NCBI RefSeq assembly: GCF_024586455.1
Contig: NC_065923.1
Span: 4,467,501-4,531,500 of the forward strand
Source: Bactrocera neohumeralis
Taxonomy: Eukaryota > Arthropoda > Insecta > Diptera > Tephritidae
Reading direction: 5' to 3'
DNA length: 64,000 bases
A program made the position numbers and the translations under genes. Below the pieces are notes generated by a model. The model had not been told where the DNA came from. It made no database searches and saw nothing but the letters and a program-made list of their open reading frames with translations. Positions 1-12,139 of this stretch are shown here, one piece after another. Every line of letters begins with the position of its first letter. Within the stretch, counting starts at the first letter, position 1.

Positions 1-3000
1 GATTTGGCTTGATTCAATTTGAAAGTGGTATCGACCGTTTCGTAAGAAAATTTTACAGAAAGACGTTTTTGAATAACAGATGTAAAGGATGATAAAAGCT
101 TTTGAAACATTTGATTTCTTTTTAGGGTTCCAAACAATATAGGGCTTAGGATAGTATCATCAAGGCTTCATTTGTAATTGAAAAGTTCTCCGAAAATATG
201 GTTTAGACCCCGACTCTAATATAGGTGTGCAGATATTTTCAGACACGGTCGAATTGTAGGCGATAAGTTTTTTAGGTGAAGCGTAGTTTTTCTAACGAAG
301 ATACGCTCCTCATTTGAGTGCTGGAAACTTTCACTATTGAAATGGATTCTACAAACAAAAGTCTGAGAAAGTTTTCATGCACTCAGAAAAATCTAATCTC
401 TAATGAATTTTCTAGTACTACTTGCAATAACATGTATAATGTACATATGTATATATAATATATGTATATATATGTATGTGTGCGAGTGTATATGCTCCGG
501 GCCATTAACCAGTGATCCTATTCGAGTACATCTAAAATTCAAAGTGCTTCGCTTGCTATCAACTCATAGTTATTTTTAAATATAATAATTAATATACATA
601 TACATATGTATATACATGTATTTATTATTATACTTACATACGCCTTGAAGCGATAATTAAATTACAACGGTAGTACGCGTTATGAATAAATAGTAAATGC
701 CGATTACTCGCAACAATACATAATTATACACTTTGAATGACGACTAAAGTTCATATATGTATATGCTTGTTTATGTATGAGGAAGTTTTTAAAACATATT
801 AGTAGTTTTAAAGTTGCAAAGAACATCACAATAAATATTATTTGTTATTGTAAATTTTATTTTTACACTGAATCAATGTCGCATTTGACAGCAAAAGAAA
901 CAAAAACAAAAATATTCTAATTTTCCCCAAGCGAGTCTTTGCTTCAATATGTTAGTTGGTTCCGTTGATCGGCTGGATACTAAATGCGTGTAACCCAGTG
1001 CCTCATATTTTCAAGCAATATAATTAGTTTGCTCAGGCGACTATCAAGAAACTATCAATGCCCTGAGGGTCGAAAAATCTCAATCAAATTCCAGCTTTCC
1101 CAAATCATTCATCGCTCATGCGAAGAATTGTCCGTTGGTAATTCATTTGAGAGATTGTCAACTAATTGCGACTAGCACCAATATTCGCCTAACGGCACAT
1201 TATAAAGGCAGGTCATAGACGTCACTGATAAGTGCACGTCTAATTGGTATAAAATTAATGATTTTACTTGTGATTTAAATTATAAACAGCTCATATGTGC
1301 ACGTATTTCTCGCACAGTGGTCCATTTAAGTCGGTTTGTGTACAAAAATAAAGTTAATTCCTGAAAAAATATTACTTGCTTTAAAATTTCGGTGCATTGA
1401 ATCTTGGGTGGTTTGTTAGACAGGAACATGCAGCTCTTCAGAAACAATTGTTCTATATTGAAGTGGCTTAAAATATGAAAGAGAGTGAAAATCGTTCGCG
1501 ACATGAGTAAATATCCAGTTGGGAAGTTTAATTTATCTACCATGTTTTTTTCTTCCTCCAAAGAACAGAAAATGTTTGCCCCCTCAAATCTCAGCGTTCT
1601 CTTTCCCGATTTTTTGACTTACCGGGGGCTCTCTCTCTCGAAATATGATAGCTTTTATTTAATAATGTGAAATCTTGATGTGCTTCTTCAAAATAATCAA
1701 AATGTTGGTCTGATTATATCTAAAGCGCAGCATCCAGAAGTAATTATAATGAACTTGACTAAATTTTCTCTTCAGCATTCAACTTTAAGTCGAAACCTCT
1801 TGGAAAGAACATTTTGAATATTGAGACAATCATTGTACCGATTTCATCGAATTGTACAACTGATTGTTATTGGGGCAGTTGTGTGAGTTGTGTTTGGGTT
1901 GGTCGTGCGATTTCAAACGATTTCGCCATTTTATTTCGGCTGTTGAAGAGAGCGCGTCATATATAATAAGTAAAGCAACAACTTCCGAACACATGTTTAA
2001 GCAACGAAGTGAATATTCAAAATGAAGTTGGCCTCAAAATTGTATTAAAAGTTGTGTCGCATGTAGCGACAAGGGCAATTTCTAGCCCAACTCAATCAAC
2101 CAACTAATTGTTGTGTGGATGCCTTCCATAATATCGCTTGTTTACCCATTGTTCTTTAAACAAATTCTTGAAACAGCTGTTTCATTTGCCAACAACTCTC
2201 TCTACTTCTCATGCTCTCTTCGATTAGGTCTTTCGGTGAAGGAACTCTTTAGTTGGCAGTTAAGAAACAAAAGCGACAAAAATACAGTAAAAAGTCTTTT
2301 AGCTTTGCTTGATCAAAAGATTAGATCTAACTCACTTGAAGTGCTGTTATAGCTAAGATAAATCACCGTGACTGGCATGCTTTCCTCAATTTCGGAATTT
2401 CCTAACAGATGATAGTACGGAAGTGTATAGCAGCGCCCGGTACCGATTGGCAGACTCCTCAACACAATTATTGATTCGTAAAAATCGCTAATTATGTATT
2501 TGTAATGTGTTGTTTTTGTTTTATATAGTATAGTGTGTTTTCTAGCCCGAACCTTGCCTCGTTGCCTCGTTGTTCGCTTTGAAAAGTGAATCTGTTTTGT
2601 TGTTGCCTATATCTTTTTTGGAGTGGTGTGTTTTGATTGCTGAGTGGCTGGAACACCTGTTGTAGTTTGTAGCAGCCGATACAGTGTTATTTCTATATGA
2701 AATTGAAGCAACAAAAACACAAAGAATTGTTATTTATGGTTGTGGCCAGCTAAAAATGGAGATTTTAAAAATAAATGAATTAATTTGAAGTGTTTCACCT
2801 TTTTAAATACACAGGTCTAATCTACTACGTTAGATAACATGCAAGAAACAGTGAAGAAATTTTCTACTGCGATCATCTTGGAGCCAAAATATAAAAGTGA
2901 TTGATGGCCAAATATTTCGGGAGTGCTCACTATGCCCCTTAAGAAATACTAAGCTAATCATTGACTTGCGGCTATTTTCCTACTAAAAAAAAGCAGAGAA

Positions 3001-3040
3001 GCTTCAAGTTCAATGAGGAGCGTTTATTATCATTCGAAAG
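1..3040. other. AT-rich non-coding flank
   Basis: No exon, RNA gene or recognisable transposon could be supported here. The stretch has TATATG-type simple sequence (about 430-490 and 590-620) and short chance frames with no recognisable domain or splice context. It could be intergenic DNA or an intron of a gene outside the window. Confidence 0.5.
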
Positions 3041-3056
3041 AAGTTTCTTTGGCAAT

Positions 3057-3790
3057 TATTTTTTAGAGATCACGGATGGTCCATCCGTTGAGTCCAAATT
3101 TCTTTGACTCGTTCCAGCATTTGGACTGGTACCTGGTGAACAACACGTGTGATTTTTCGCTCCAAGACCTGAATCGAAGCGGGCTTGTCCGTATAGACTT
3201 TAGATTTTACGAATCCCCATAGGAAAAGTTTAACAGTGTTATATCATACGATCCAAAACGTGAAACGAGCTTCAATTTCAGGCATCAAATCGTCGGTTAT
3301 AATGGCGCGATAACAGCCGTCATTGACGGTTTCGTTATCATCGAAATCATTTTTGAACAGATATGGACCGATGATTCCACCGCACCACAAACCACACAAA
3401 ATGTAGCTTTTTCTGGATGAAATGGAAGCTGTTGAATCTCTTCAGATTGCTCTTCGTCCCAAATGTGGCAATTTTGTTTCTTTAGTTCTTGCAAACATAT
3501 ATTCTGTACCCTTTGAATTGAAGAAATCGAAGTTAAATGCGTCAAGTCGTTCCATACGTCAGTCTCAGTTGCTGCGAACGGTGTCGAATCGTCTCACGGT
3601 CTTCGTCTTCATAGCTGCGGTTGCTATATTTTCTTCACTGCGTACTAGACGTGGTCTATTCGGTCGAATAGTACGCGCAGTAGGACGATTATGTTGACAT
3701 AAGTTGAGCGAAGCGCGCGAAAGACATTCTTTACCGAACGTCATGATCATGAACTTACACCTATTTATACGAGTATATATACGTTTTTCT
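3057..3790 (-). mobile_element. Decayed mariner/IS630-like transposase remnant, copy 1
   Basis: Read on the minus strand, this carries pieces of a DDE transposase spread over several frames. Near 3560-3690 there is a helix-turn-helix linker-like piece (RPTARTIRPNRPRLVRSEEN). Near 3290-3420 there is the block around the first catalytic Asp region (GLWCGGIIGPYLFKND, then GCYRAIITDDLMPEIE). After LMPEIEAR the sequence jumps directly to a piece matching the distal part of the family (SYDITL-like). The central block with the second catalytic Asp (WFQQDG...CHT) is therefore missing. Stops and frameshifts show it is dead. A second copy of the same family at about 36.4-36.8 kb keeps the part lost here. 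Family assignment is from recognised motifs, not a search. Confidence 0.65.
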
Positions 3791-6700
3791 TCTCTTTTCA
3801 CTACTAAGCTCACAATTTATATCTTCTTGAAATCAAAATTGTTGTGCTTCAAAAACCAATTAATGCCCGCTGAGATCCCAAGATCACTGATTTTTAGTTT
3901 TTGAATCAAGAAACAAGAAATTATTCTTCTGAAATTACAATCAAGCTCCTATGAAGTTAATAATAAAAAGCGGAAGAAAAATCCAAGTCTTAAGCGCGTT
4001 AGTTAGTACAAAATGCATATTACTCTGTGAAATCCGAGCCATATAACATTCAAGCACTTCTCAGGTCCGATCTAGCGGACTGATCACTTTTAATTCTAAC
4101 TGATTGATACTAATCGAATTTTTAAATATTCCGTATAACTTGAGTAAGATATTTTCTTGACCGCCTTTCCTTAAAGAGGGCTGATATAAGGTCTTTTTGA
4201 GCAGATTTTTTTGAGAGCGATTGATTTAAGTTATTTGTCTCGAATATACATAATCTGCTAAAAACACGTGATAAATGAATATTACTGAAAGGAATTCACA
4301 ACCACCTTTTCTTCTTTGAGTCTAGTTCCACTGACGAATCTCCATCATTCACGTTTGAAGCATAAACACGCGCGACTTTTGCTTTTCAAATTTAATGAGC
4401 CACCGCGCCTGGCTGGCAACTGGTTTGAGCGAAGTTCAGCGCTAATTTTTGAGTTTGCTCACTTTTAACTGTACTTAATAGTTATACAACTGGCTTAACG
4501 ATGATCATCTGCTTGAAACTGTGCTGATTTCAAATCAAATTATTTCGTTTAACCTTTGTCAATGCTTTTATGCTCTTACGCTGAAGCAGAGCGATCTTCA
4601 AACTAGTTTTGAATACTCAGTGAACATTTTTACTAGCAATCGCTTGCTTGTGTATATGTTTTATGACATACATGTTTTTGTATAAGCACTTATATGCTTA
4701 TATAATTATATACTTACATTTTTATAGTTATATGCACCTGATTTCGGCGCGTGAAGAATTCGCAGTTGAAGCTTCATTCAAATTTATTAAGAATTTTTGA
4801 CGAAGCTTCCACTTTGGTTATAGCGTCTAAGCAGAATTTTAGTGTTTTTTGTACAATATGTGCTATATAATAAAAAGTTTAATATCGTATTTAATGTACA
4901 TATATGTAAGTAGTAAATATAATCTGGGTGGGCCTATATACCATACATATACAAATGAATATATTGATATACACAAATATAATATTCGAATACTGAAAAT
5001 ATTAAAAAAATTCATAATTAATGTTTTTGCTAATTCAATATGAGACTTCATACACGTACATTTAATTACAGTTATAGATATGTATGCACCCAAATAAATA
5101 TGCCAATTCTTATTGTTTATCTATGCAGTTAATGTAATTTTCCGCTTCCCTGTTCCTCCCATAGGGCATGACGGTACAAATAAGTATTTTGATTAATTTT
5201 CAATTCTTTTGTGTGCTAGTCATAGCTTATAAGCAAAATTCCACATATAACCAGCTGTTTTTGTACGAGTGTGCACAGATTAGTTTTCTAACAACGCCCC
5301 CTTCGGCGGATGCGAGGGTAATCGCAAAAATTCAGAAAAATCACGTTTTTGCCCGCTATGGCGCCTCAACACAGATGTCGTTGCATACATATGCATATGT
5401 ATATGTGTAAATATTTACTTGCTTTTATTACAAATAATAAAATTCTAGCACATTATAACCCTTATGACTCTGGGCCAAGCTTATTCCACAATTTTTTAAT
5501 TAAACTGGTGGACCATAAAATTCTTGCCTTTTATACCAGCATATCTGTTTATATGTAAGTATATAATAATTTTATACTTTCATTTTATAAATAAATATAC
5601 GCATCAGCACCCTTTCAAATCTGTCTGGCTGACTACTCTCTTTTATATTCTATCATAACGATGGGTTCAGTTTAAAAAAAATTCATTTAAAAAAAAGTTG
5701 GATTAAGATTGATTGCTGTAATATCACAATTTTGTTGATGCCAGCGAAGTATAAGAGTAAATTTTGTATTATTCGCTCACCAATACGGCATTTTTGCTGG
5801 CTTACGCCTGGCCGGTGGTCAATATTCCTCACAGCTAACTCTCTAAAAATGTCTTCAACTTCAGCAACGACACCCTATATATGTGTATATTTACTAAAGA
5901 AACCCTTTTCAACATATATACAAATATGTAAGAGGTAAACCACATAACTTAAAAAAGTCAACTAAAACCAATAACTATAATTACTCTATTATCTTATACA
6001 TGTGTGCATATCAGCAAGTTAATTACGCTCATTGTATTGCGGTGGCATTTATTGTGCATTTTTGGTTTTTACAATACACTCGTAAATTAAGTGGGCATTA
6101 GCTCAATTCAGAGCGCGAGTGTAGGTTGACTGATTGGGTGCGCGTGGCGTATGAGCAACCAAAAATCGATCGAGTGAAATTATTAACGCCCACTCAGTGT
6201 ATTAACGCCCACCATGTGAATTAATAAAATAACAATTTAAATAATTAATAAGTGGTATGCACCAGATCTCAGATATCATGCGCACTAGAACGGCGGCTTC
6301 TCTGCGCCTAATTGCTCACCTACATATATTTATACATATAAATGACGGTGAAAAATTTAATTACAATTTCATTGTTATCGTCCAACTTACCAAAACCATT
6401 GGAAATAAGAGAAGTGAGCACAACTGATTTACATTTAGATTTTTTGTTTAAATATAATTAAAGATTTATTTGAAACAAATAACGGTGTGTTATTACATTT
6501 ACATTTAAGGGTTTATATCATAAATTTAGACTTTGCTTCTTAAAGAGTTCAGTTTTTTTGTTTAATTTTTAATTTTATAAATTTATTATATATGTATATA
6601 CATATATATATATCTTTTATTATATACATACGCACATATTTATTTCAAGTATACATATATGCATGTCCATCGACATATGTAAATATATTCAGCATTGGCC

Positions 6701-7274
6701 CTACTCTTCATTTATTCATTTAACAGATCAGTTTCCATTTAACATTTACACTCACATAACTGTTTTATTTAATTAGCAACACTCACTTTTTATCCGCATA
6801 CCCAAGCTATGTGCCTTCGGTTTGCGCCACAATTTTACATTAAACATATGTATTTGATTTTTTTGTGAGTCAAAATTTATATTACTATAATTTTTAAGAT
6901 TTTAAATGTAATTTAATGCTAGGTACATCAATTGATTTGGGTCTCAACTCGTTCTTGCTTCGTTTGTATAATTAATAAAAAAATTTAAAAGTCGCTTATA
7001 AGTTTTATATAATTACAATAATGTGTATATGTATATATTAATTAGTCATAAATTAACTTCAGGCTTTCTTAAATTTTATTTTTTTTTGATTTTTTTTAAA
7101 TTTTTTCTTACATTTTACTTAGAGAAATTGGGTGCAAGCTAAGGTTTGGACAACATATGCCAGCAGTAAATACAAGTATATATAATAAAAGAAATGCAAT
7201 AAAAAACTCAAAATAAAAAAGCAAAGTGTGTCTTAATAAAGAATTTCCTCCAAAAAAAGTGAATATATAAATAT
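3791..7274. other. AT-rich non-coding DNA
   Basis: No coding exon is supported. The stretch is AT-rich with TATATG-type tracts (for example 4650-4720, 5390-5410 and 6580-6670). It holds one notable direct motif pair at 6181-6212, listed separately. The short frames present lack recognisable domains and look like chance openings. Confidence 0.5.
6181..6212. repeat. Direct pair of a 13-bp motif (TATTAACGCCCAC)
   Basis: The 13-mer TATTAACGCCCAC occurs twice in perfect direct repeat, at 6181-6193 and 6200-6212, with a 19-bp period and AATTAATAAAATAA-type AT-rich sequence just after. Exact repetition of a GC-containing word in AT-rich DNA could mark paired protein-binding sites or a small tandem duplication. 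No function is claimed. Confidence 0.55.
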
Positions 7275-7426
7275 ATATGTGACCTGGTCTACGGAAAGGG
7301 GGCTTAGGTGTCAAAATTAATGAGATAACGAGAAACTGACGAAACGAGTTGTTTATTTTTAACAGCTGCTTCCCAGAAAACTAGTTTTCGCACGTTAGCT
7401 CCCTTTTCGTAGACCAGGTCACATAT
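7275..7426. mobile_element. Small MITE-like element with about 28-bp terminal inverted repeats
   Basis: The left arm (TATATGTGACCTGGTCTACG, continuing GAAAGGGGGC) is matched in inverse orientation by the right arm ending GTAGACCAGGTCACATATA. The arms are about 28 bp with few mismatches and enclose a core of about 95 bp with no coding capacity. Such structure is typical of miniature inverted-repeat transposable elements mobilised in trans by a DNA transposase. The TATA-rich edges fit a TA target site. The parent family cannot be named from this copy alone. Confidence 0.75.
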
Positions 7427-7451
7427 AGTGATAGAAATAAACATTTTTAGC

Positions 7452-7530
7452 ATAAAAATTTAAAGGCACAGTGGGCCATAATAAAAAATGTTCGCATAAA
7501 ATTTTAAGGGAACAGTGGGCCATAATAAGG
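7452..7530. repeat. Imperfect tandem duplication containing CAGTGGGCCATAATAA
   Basis: The segment aaaatttaaaggcacagtgg (7456 onward) and a near-identical one starting about 7498 each contain the word ACAGTGGGCCATAATAA or a one-base variant, with a period of about 43 bp. It lies directly beside the 7275-7426 inverted-repeat element and could be part of a larger old transposon edge. Confidence 0.6.
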
Positions 7531-10500
7531 AATTTCGACCCAAAAATAAACCAAACTTAGTAAAACTCACCATTATACGTAGAAAACTGGTTTTAGGACT
7601 AGCTTAAATATATATATGACACTTAAAAAAAAACCTTTTTGCCGTATTATTTTCCGCAAAATTTGTGCCTTTATTTTTTATATTTTTTATATGTACTTTT
7701 ATTATATTGTATTATTATACATTACATAGGACTAGAACGTTCAAAAAATAATTTTTGCATTTTTTGGAGTGAAATTTGAAAAATTTGCTGTAATATTTTA
7801 GTGTGAAATTAAATTTTTTTATAATAAAAATTGTTATAAAAAAACTACTATGACAGCTGTCACAGTATAATCGACGAGTGTCAAAGTATGGCTATTTTTA
7901 TCATTAAACAATTAACAATCTGAATTCAATTAAAATGTGAGTATTAAAAAATAATATTTGCGAAATAATTTCAATTTAAGGAAGGTGAAATTTTACAAAG
8001 AAAAATTTATCAATAAAATGAAATTTACAAAATTTTTTCACAATGTCAACTTGGTTCGATTCAAAAAATAGCAATTTTACAAAAACAATAAAAAAATGTT
8101 CGCGCTGTCAAATGTTGTTCAAACTTTAGTAAAGTAGTCAAATATGCTTAAAAATTACATTTTCTAAAAATTAGCTTTTTAAACCTATTACTGCATATAC
8201 ATTTTGAATTACACTGTATTAAGTAGTATATTAACTAGTTTATAGAAGAACAAACGAAAAAAATATCGAAAATTGCAACAAAAATACTTCACTACAAAGT
8301 TATTTGAGTGAATTCACGCTGTACATGTGTGTGCGTGTGTGTGTGTGACTTAGGAAAATTACTGACCTAACACTTACGCGTGCACTGTATATGACATTTG
8401 TGAAATACGAACAATTTTTGCAAAAAGTAATTATTTCATTGTTTGCAACGACATGTTAGACTATATATTTAGTATGCTTAACAAAGATTCCCGTATGTAT
8501 GTGTGTGAGTGTATACATCTATGCAAGTATGTGTGTATTTGCGCGATTTGGGTACGAAGTTTAACGTCTTTTGCTTTAAATATAAACTCCGTAAGTTTCA
8601 TTTTATTTTTATTTTTTCTTCTTCTTCTTCTTCCTCTTCTTAATTAAGTGTAGTTAAAACGAAAAGCTTTGGCGCTAAACGCCAACTCACAGTTATTTCC
8701 TATTACTTGTTGGTAATTACTTTTTGTTGCTGCATTTTTAGTTGAAATACATACATATGTATAATTGAGCGCGGAGAAGCGGGGAGCAGAGTAGTAGATA
8801 GGCACAATAAACATGCTTTAATTAAATGACTTCAATTATTGTAATTATGCAATTAGAATTGTGCACCGATTCGAAATTTATACTCATCAATATGTGTGTG
8901 TGTATAGTAGAGGGCATATTTTTACATATTTACTAATAATTATTGTTTTTGTAAGTGCTGGATTTCTTTTTTTGGGTTATTTGCTCAACGGCGAGAGTCT
9001 TAAATTGATTTTTTCGTGATATTTGGTAAATATTGTAAGTTCTGATCTGATTTTTACGCTATATATATATTTATATGTACACTTTTTGATACTTGGGTAT
9101 GCTGTATATGAATTGTTGTTGTCTGTCAGATACATATTTTATTTTGTTTTAACCGCTTTTGAGGTTAGACTTATTGATATTTACTTTCGCATTTTCCGCT
9201 TTTCACTTATTCCTCCAGTACAGTTAATTTCACACATTCATTCATGCCACAATTCACCGTTATTTAGCAATTACACTTGTAAGCAATTGATTAATTCAAA
9301 AATATTGTGCAATATTTACTTAAACTCTCTTGCGTTTAATGCTTTTTGTTGTTGCATATTCGGAAATACTTAAACTTTGACACTTTAAGTGAATTTCTAG
9401 TCAAACAAAAACACTTACGCACTACGCTTGCATTGCTTACACGCACGAAAATGAAAAGTAGAAAAACGAAATTAAATCTAGAAGATAAATGACAATTATT
9501 TGTAATCGTAAGTGTACAACGATATATTTTATTGTATTGTGTGTGTGTGTGAAAGGAAGTGTACACCATAAGCGTCGTGTGTTTGTATTGCCCTCAGCAG
9601 GCGTCTGCAGTCGTAAAAGTAAAATGGAAACGTAAATCGGCACAGAACAAAATATTATTATTTATTACATAAACTACACTTAAGGGAGCTTGTCGGGAGC
9701 ATCCGGACGAGTGAGCGGTCGAATTGAGTTGCACGACTAATTGAGTTTCCGGTTTCTTTCATGTGCCTATGCTTCCTTACTTCCCCATCGCCCGTTGTCA
9801 GCTGTCACGGCGCGCGTGTATGACAGCCAATTGTTGTGCTCGAACGCATTTGCAACATCCTGCAGCCGGAGCACACACATACACTTGCACATGAGAACAC
9901 TATACGCATACTAGCCATGTAAGTACTGTTAATTCATGTAAATTTGTTTTGGTGGTTATGTGCGGCTGCTTGGCGAGCCTGCAAGGATGCGTGTGCGCTG
10001 GACAATTTCCGCTTTGATTGACGTTTACTTACAACAAAACAACAAAAATTATAATAATTGTGGTAAAACCGAGTGCTTGGTGTTGAGCGTCAATTGGGTG
10101 CTTTGTATTAAGATAATTTAGAGCGATCTTTAAGAGCTGACTTCAAAATATTTTCGTTGATGTCGCTGGCTCTAGAGATTTATAAATATAGATTTTTGTT
10201 CTCTCTTCGAATCTGAGCGTATATTGGGCGCATTCTTTGAATACACTATAAAAATATTTTTGAGAATTAGCTTCAAAATATTGTTTTTTTCAATACGCTG
10301 GCTTTACTCTTGTGTTTTTATTGTTGCAATCATGCAAACTGTCCCGCAGTTCTCTGTGTTTTAGACTTTGACTAATTTAATAAGAAATTTAGACCCAATC
10401 AGTACGTTTTTATTACTTAGTGACGAAAGATGTAATAAACTCTTTTGTTGCAGATATTTACGCCAATACGCGTGCCATTATGTTATCCATACCTCTATTT

Positions 10501-11758
10501 GGAAAATTGCCGCGAAATATTGAGAGATGAAGTAAACGAAAAATGTTTGTTTCTATGCGCGCAACCCTTCAAAGCACTTATTCGAATTCACGAACTTGTT
10601 TAATTTTCTATCACCTCAACCTCATACCCATTTGCTAGTAAAAGCTTCAAGTTGACAGCAAACACAACTGACGTGTCACATGTCAAGCGTCAACGCTAAA
10701 GAGAATTCGAATGCAACTAATTTAGTCTATAAATTATAACAGTTGTTAGCTTTGACTAGCTAAGTGACAGTTGTGAAAGCTTTGGAATATGTTGACTTTT
10801 ATGTAAATTGGATTTGAGCGGCAATTAAAACTAAGAACTCTCACAAAATTTTTGAAAAATATATTATGAAATGTTGCTGCAGGCCCCTAACTACTTTGAA
10901 ATCAACTTTGAACGGTGATCTGGACTGCAGTATCCAAAAAACATTAGGCTTGTTGGTGACCTGAAATGATCTGAACGATTCAGCAGTTATTTTCCAGCTA
11001 GTCCGAAGTAGTCACAAACCAACAGCGATCTCACAGTTTTCGTTGAACTCGATTTAAGCGCTTTTAATAGGTGAGAAAGAAAGGAAAACACTTTTGATTC
11101 GAAAACGCCAAAATGCCAACTGCTGCTATCTTTATGTTAAAATGTTTGAAGTAATAATTTAATAAAACCGTTAAGTGAGCATAAAAGCCCATTAGGAGCG
11201 ATAAATGTGTAACACGCAATCAAACGTAGACCGTCTGCGCTACTTCTTAAGCCACTTTAACTTTCAACTTTAAAAAGCAACCACTCCAGCTAAGCAAATA
11301 GAATTATGTAACTCAATTTTGTCTACAACTCAATTTGCACTTGCTTTGTCTTCAACAAATGCTCCGCAACCAATATAACTGTTACTTTACATATGTATGT
11401 AAACATTCTTTGTTTGTATGTATATGTATATATATATATATTTTTTTTAGGTATTTACGTTTGTATATTTCATTTAAGAGTCCTAACTACTGGTTAGAGA
11501 TTTAAAAGCTGTTGCTACCACTGTTGCTTGCGCGTGTACTTCAGATCCAACTCGTACAAACATACTGCTGGCTACATAAATATTTCTATGTATGGCTGCT
11601 TGTATGTAGGCTTGAGCGTGTTTTGTGTTTAACTGTGTGCGTCATTCCAGCCAACCGCTGACGGCGTCATTTCATGCGAAAGACGCTGAAAACAGTTGTG
11701 TTAGTCGGCGCCCCTGCCCACCTTCGTGACGAGCCACCGTCGCTCAAACTAGCGTAAT
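7531..11758. other. AT-rich DNA downstream of CRTC (possible 3' UTR and intergenic)
   Basis: This lies beyond the CRTC stop codons on the minus strand. Part of it is probably the CRTC 3' UTR, but I could not fix the polyadenylation site. Minus-strand AATAAA signals (TTTATT on the plus strand) are present, for example near 9527 and 9660. Simple repeats include GT runs near 8330 and 9540 and a CTT/CTTC run near 8618-8640. No other gene is supported. Confidence 0.4.
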
Positions 11759-12139
11759 TTAGAAGAAGAAATCCTCCACATCACCATTGTTCTCAACGCT
11801 GCCGCCGTCTATGCCCAAGCCAATACCGATACCGAGACCGATACTTATGTTGTCGTCGACATTGTTCAGGTCGTCTTCGACATTCTCTTGGCCGCTTATG
11901 TTGAGTGTGATGGGTAGAGTGTTGCTTGCGTCCTCGTCGGTGGTCGCTGTTGCCGTTGCTGTCGTAGCAGTTGCTGTATTTGTGGCTGTGTCGGTTGTGT
12001 CGTCCTCTGTTTTGCACTTTGTTGTATCCGCCAGCGGATTGCCCAGTACCTCAGTGACGTCGACTATGGGCCCCAGCGGATCGAAGGAGTCGTCGAGCAG
12101 TACGCCGCTCTCAATAGCCGCAACAGCTTCCTCATAGTA
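11759..12139 (-). CDS. In-frame 126-codon extension of CRTC (candidate stop-codon readthrough tail)
   Basis: Directly after the CRTC TGA (12140-12142), the same frame stays open for 126 codons to a TAA at 11759-11761. I translated every codon and found no stop. The predicted tail begins YYEEAVAAIESGVLLDD and ends GDVEDFFF. It contains 17 Asp and 10 Glu against only two Lys and no Arg or His, plus a central Thr/Ala repeat and a Gly/Ile/Leu stretch. The base composition is like the CRTC frame and drops to ordinary AT-rich DNA after the TAA. Translational readthrough, well documented in Drosophila, would make a 1,027-residue isoform with one residue at the TGA. The stop is followed by T rather than the leakier C, which weakens the case. 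No GT/AG pair that would remove the TGA is obvious. The tail could also be a recently lost C-terminus. Confidence 0.6.
   Translation of the reverse strand, partial: YYEEAVAAIESGVLLDDSFDPLGPIVDVTEVLGNPLADTTKCKTEDDTTDTATNTATATTATATATTDEDASNTLPITLNISGQENVEDDLNNVDDNISIGLGIGIGLGIDGGSVENNGDVEDFFF

Noticed and set aside
11787..12137. 116-codon plus-strand frame
   Set aside because: It is antisense to the CRTC readthrough extension. Its Ser/Val-rich product is what the reverse of an Asp/Thr/Ala-rich coding sequence gives.
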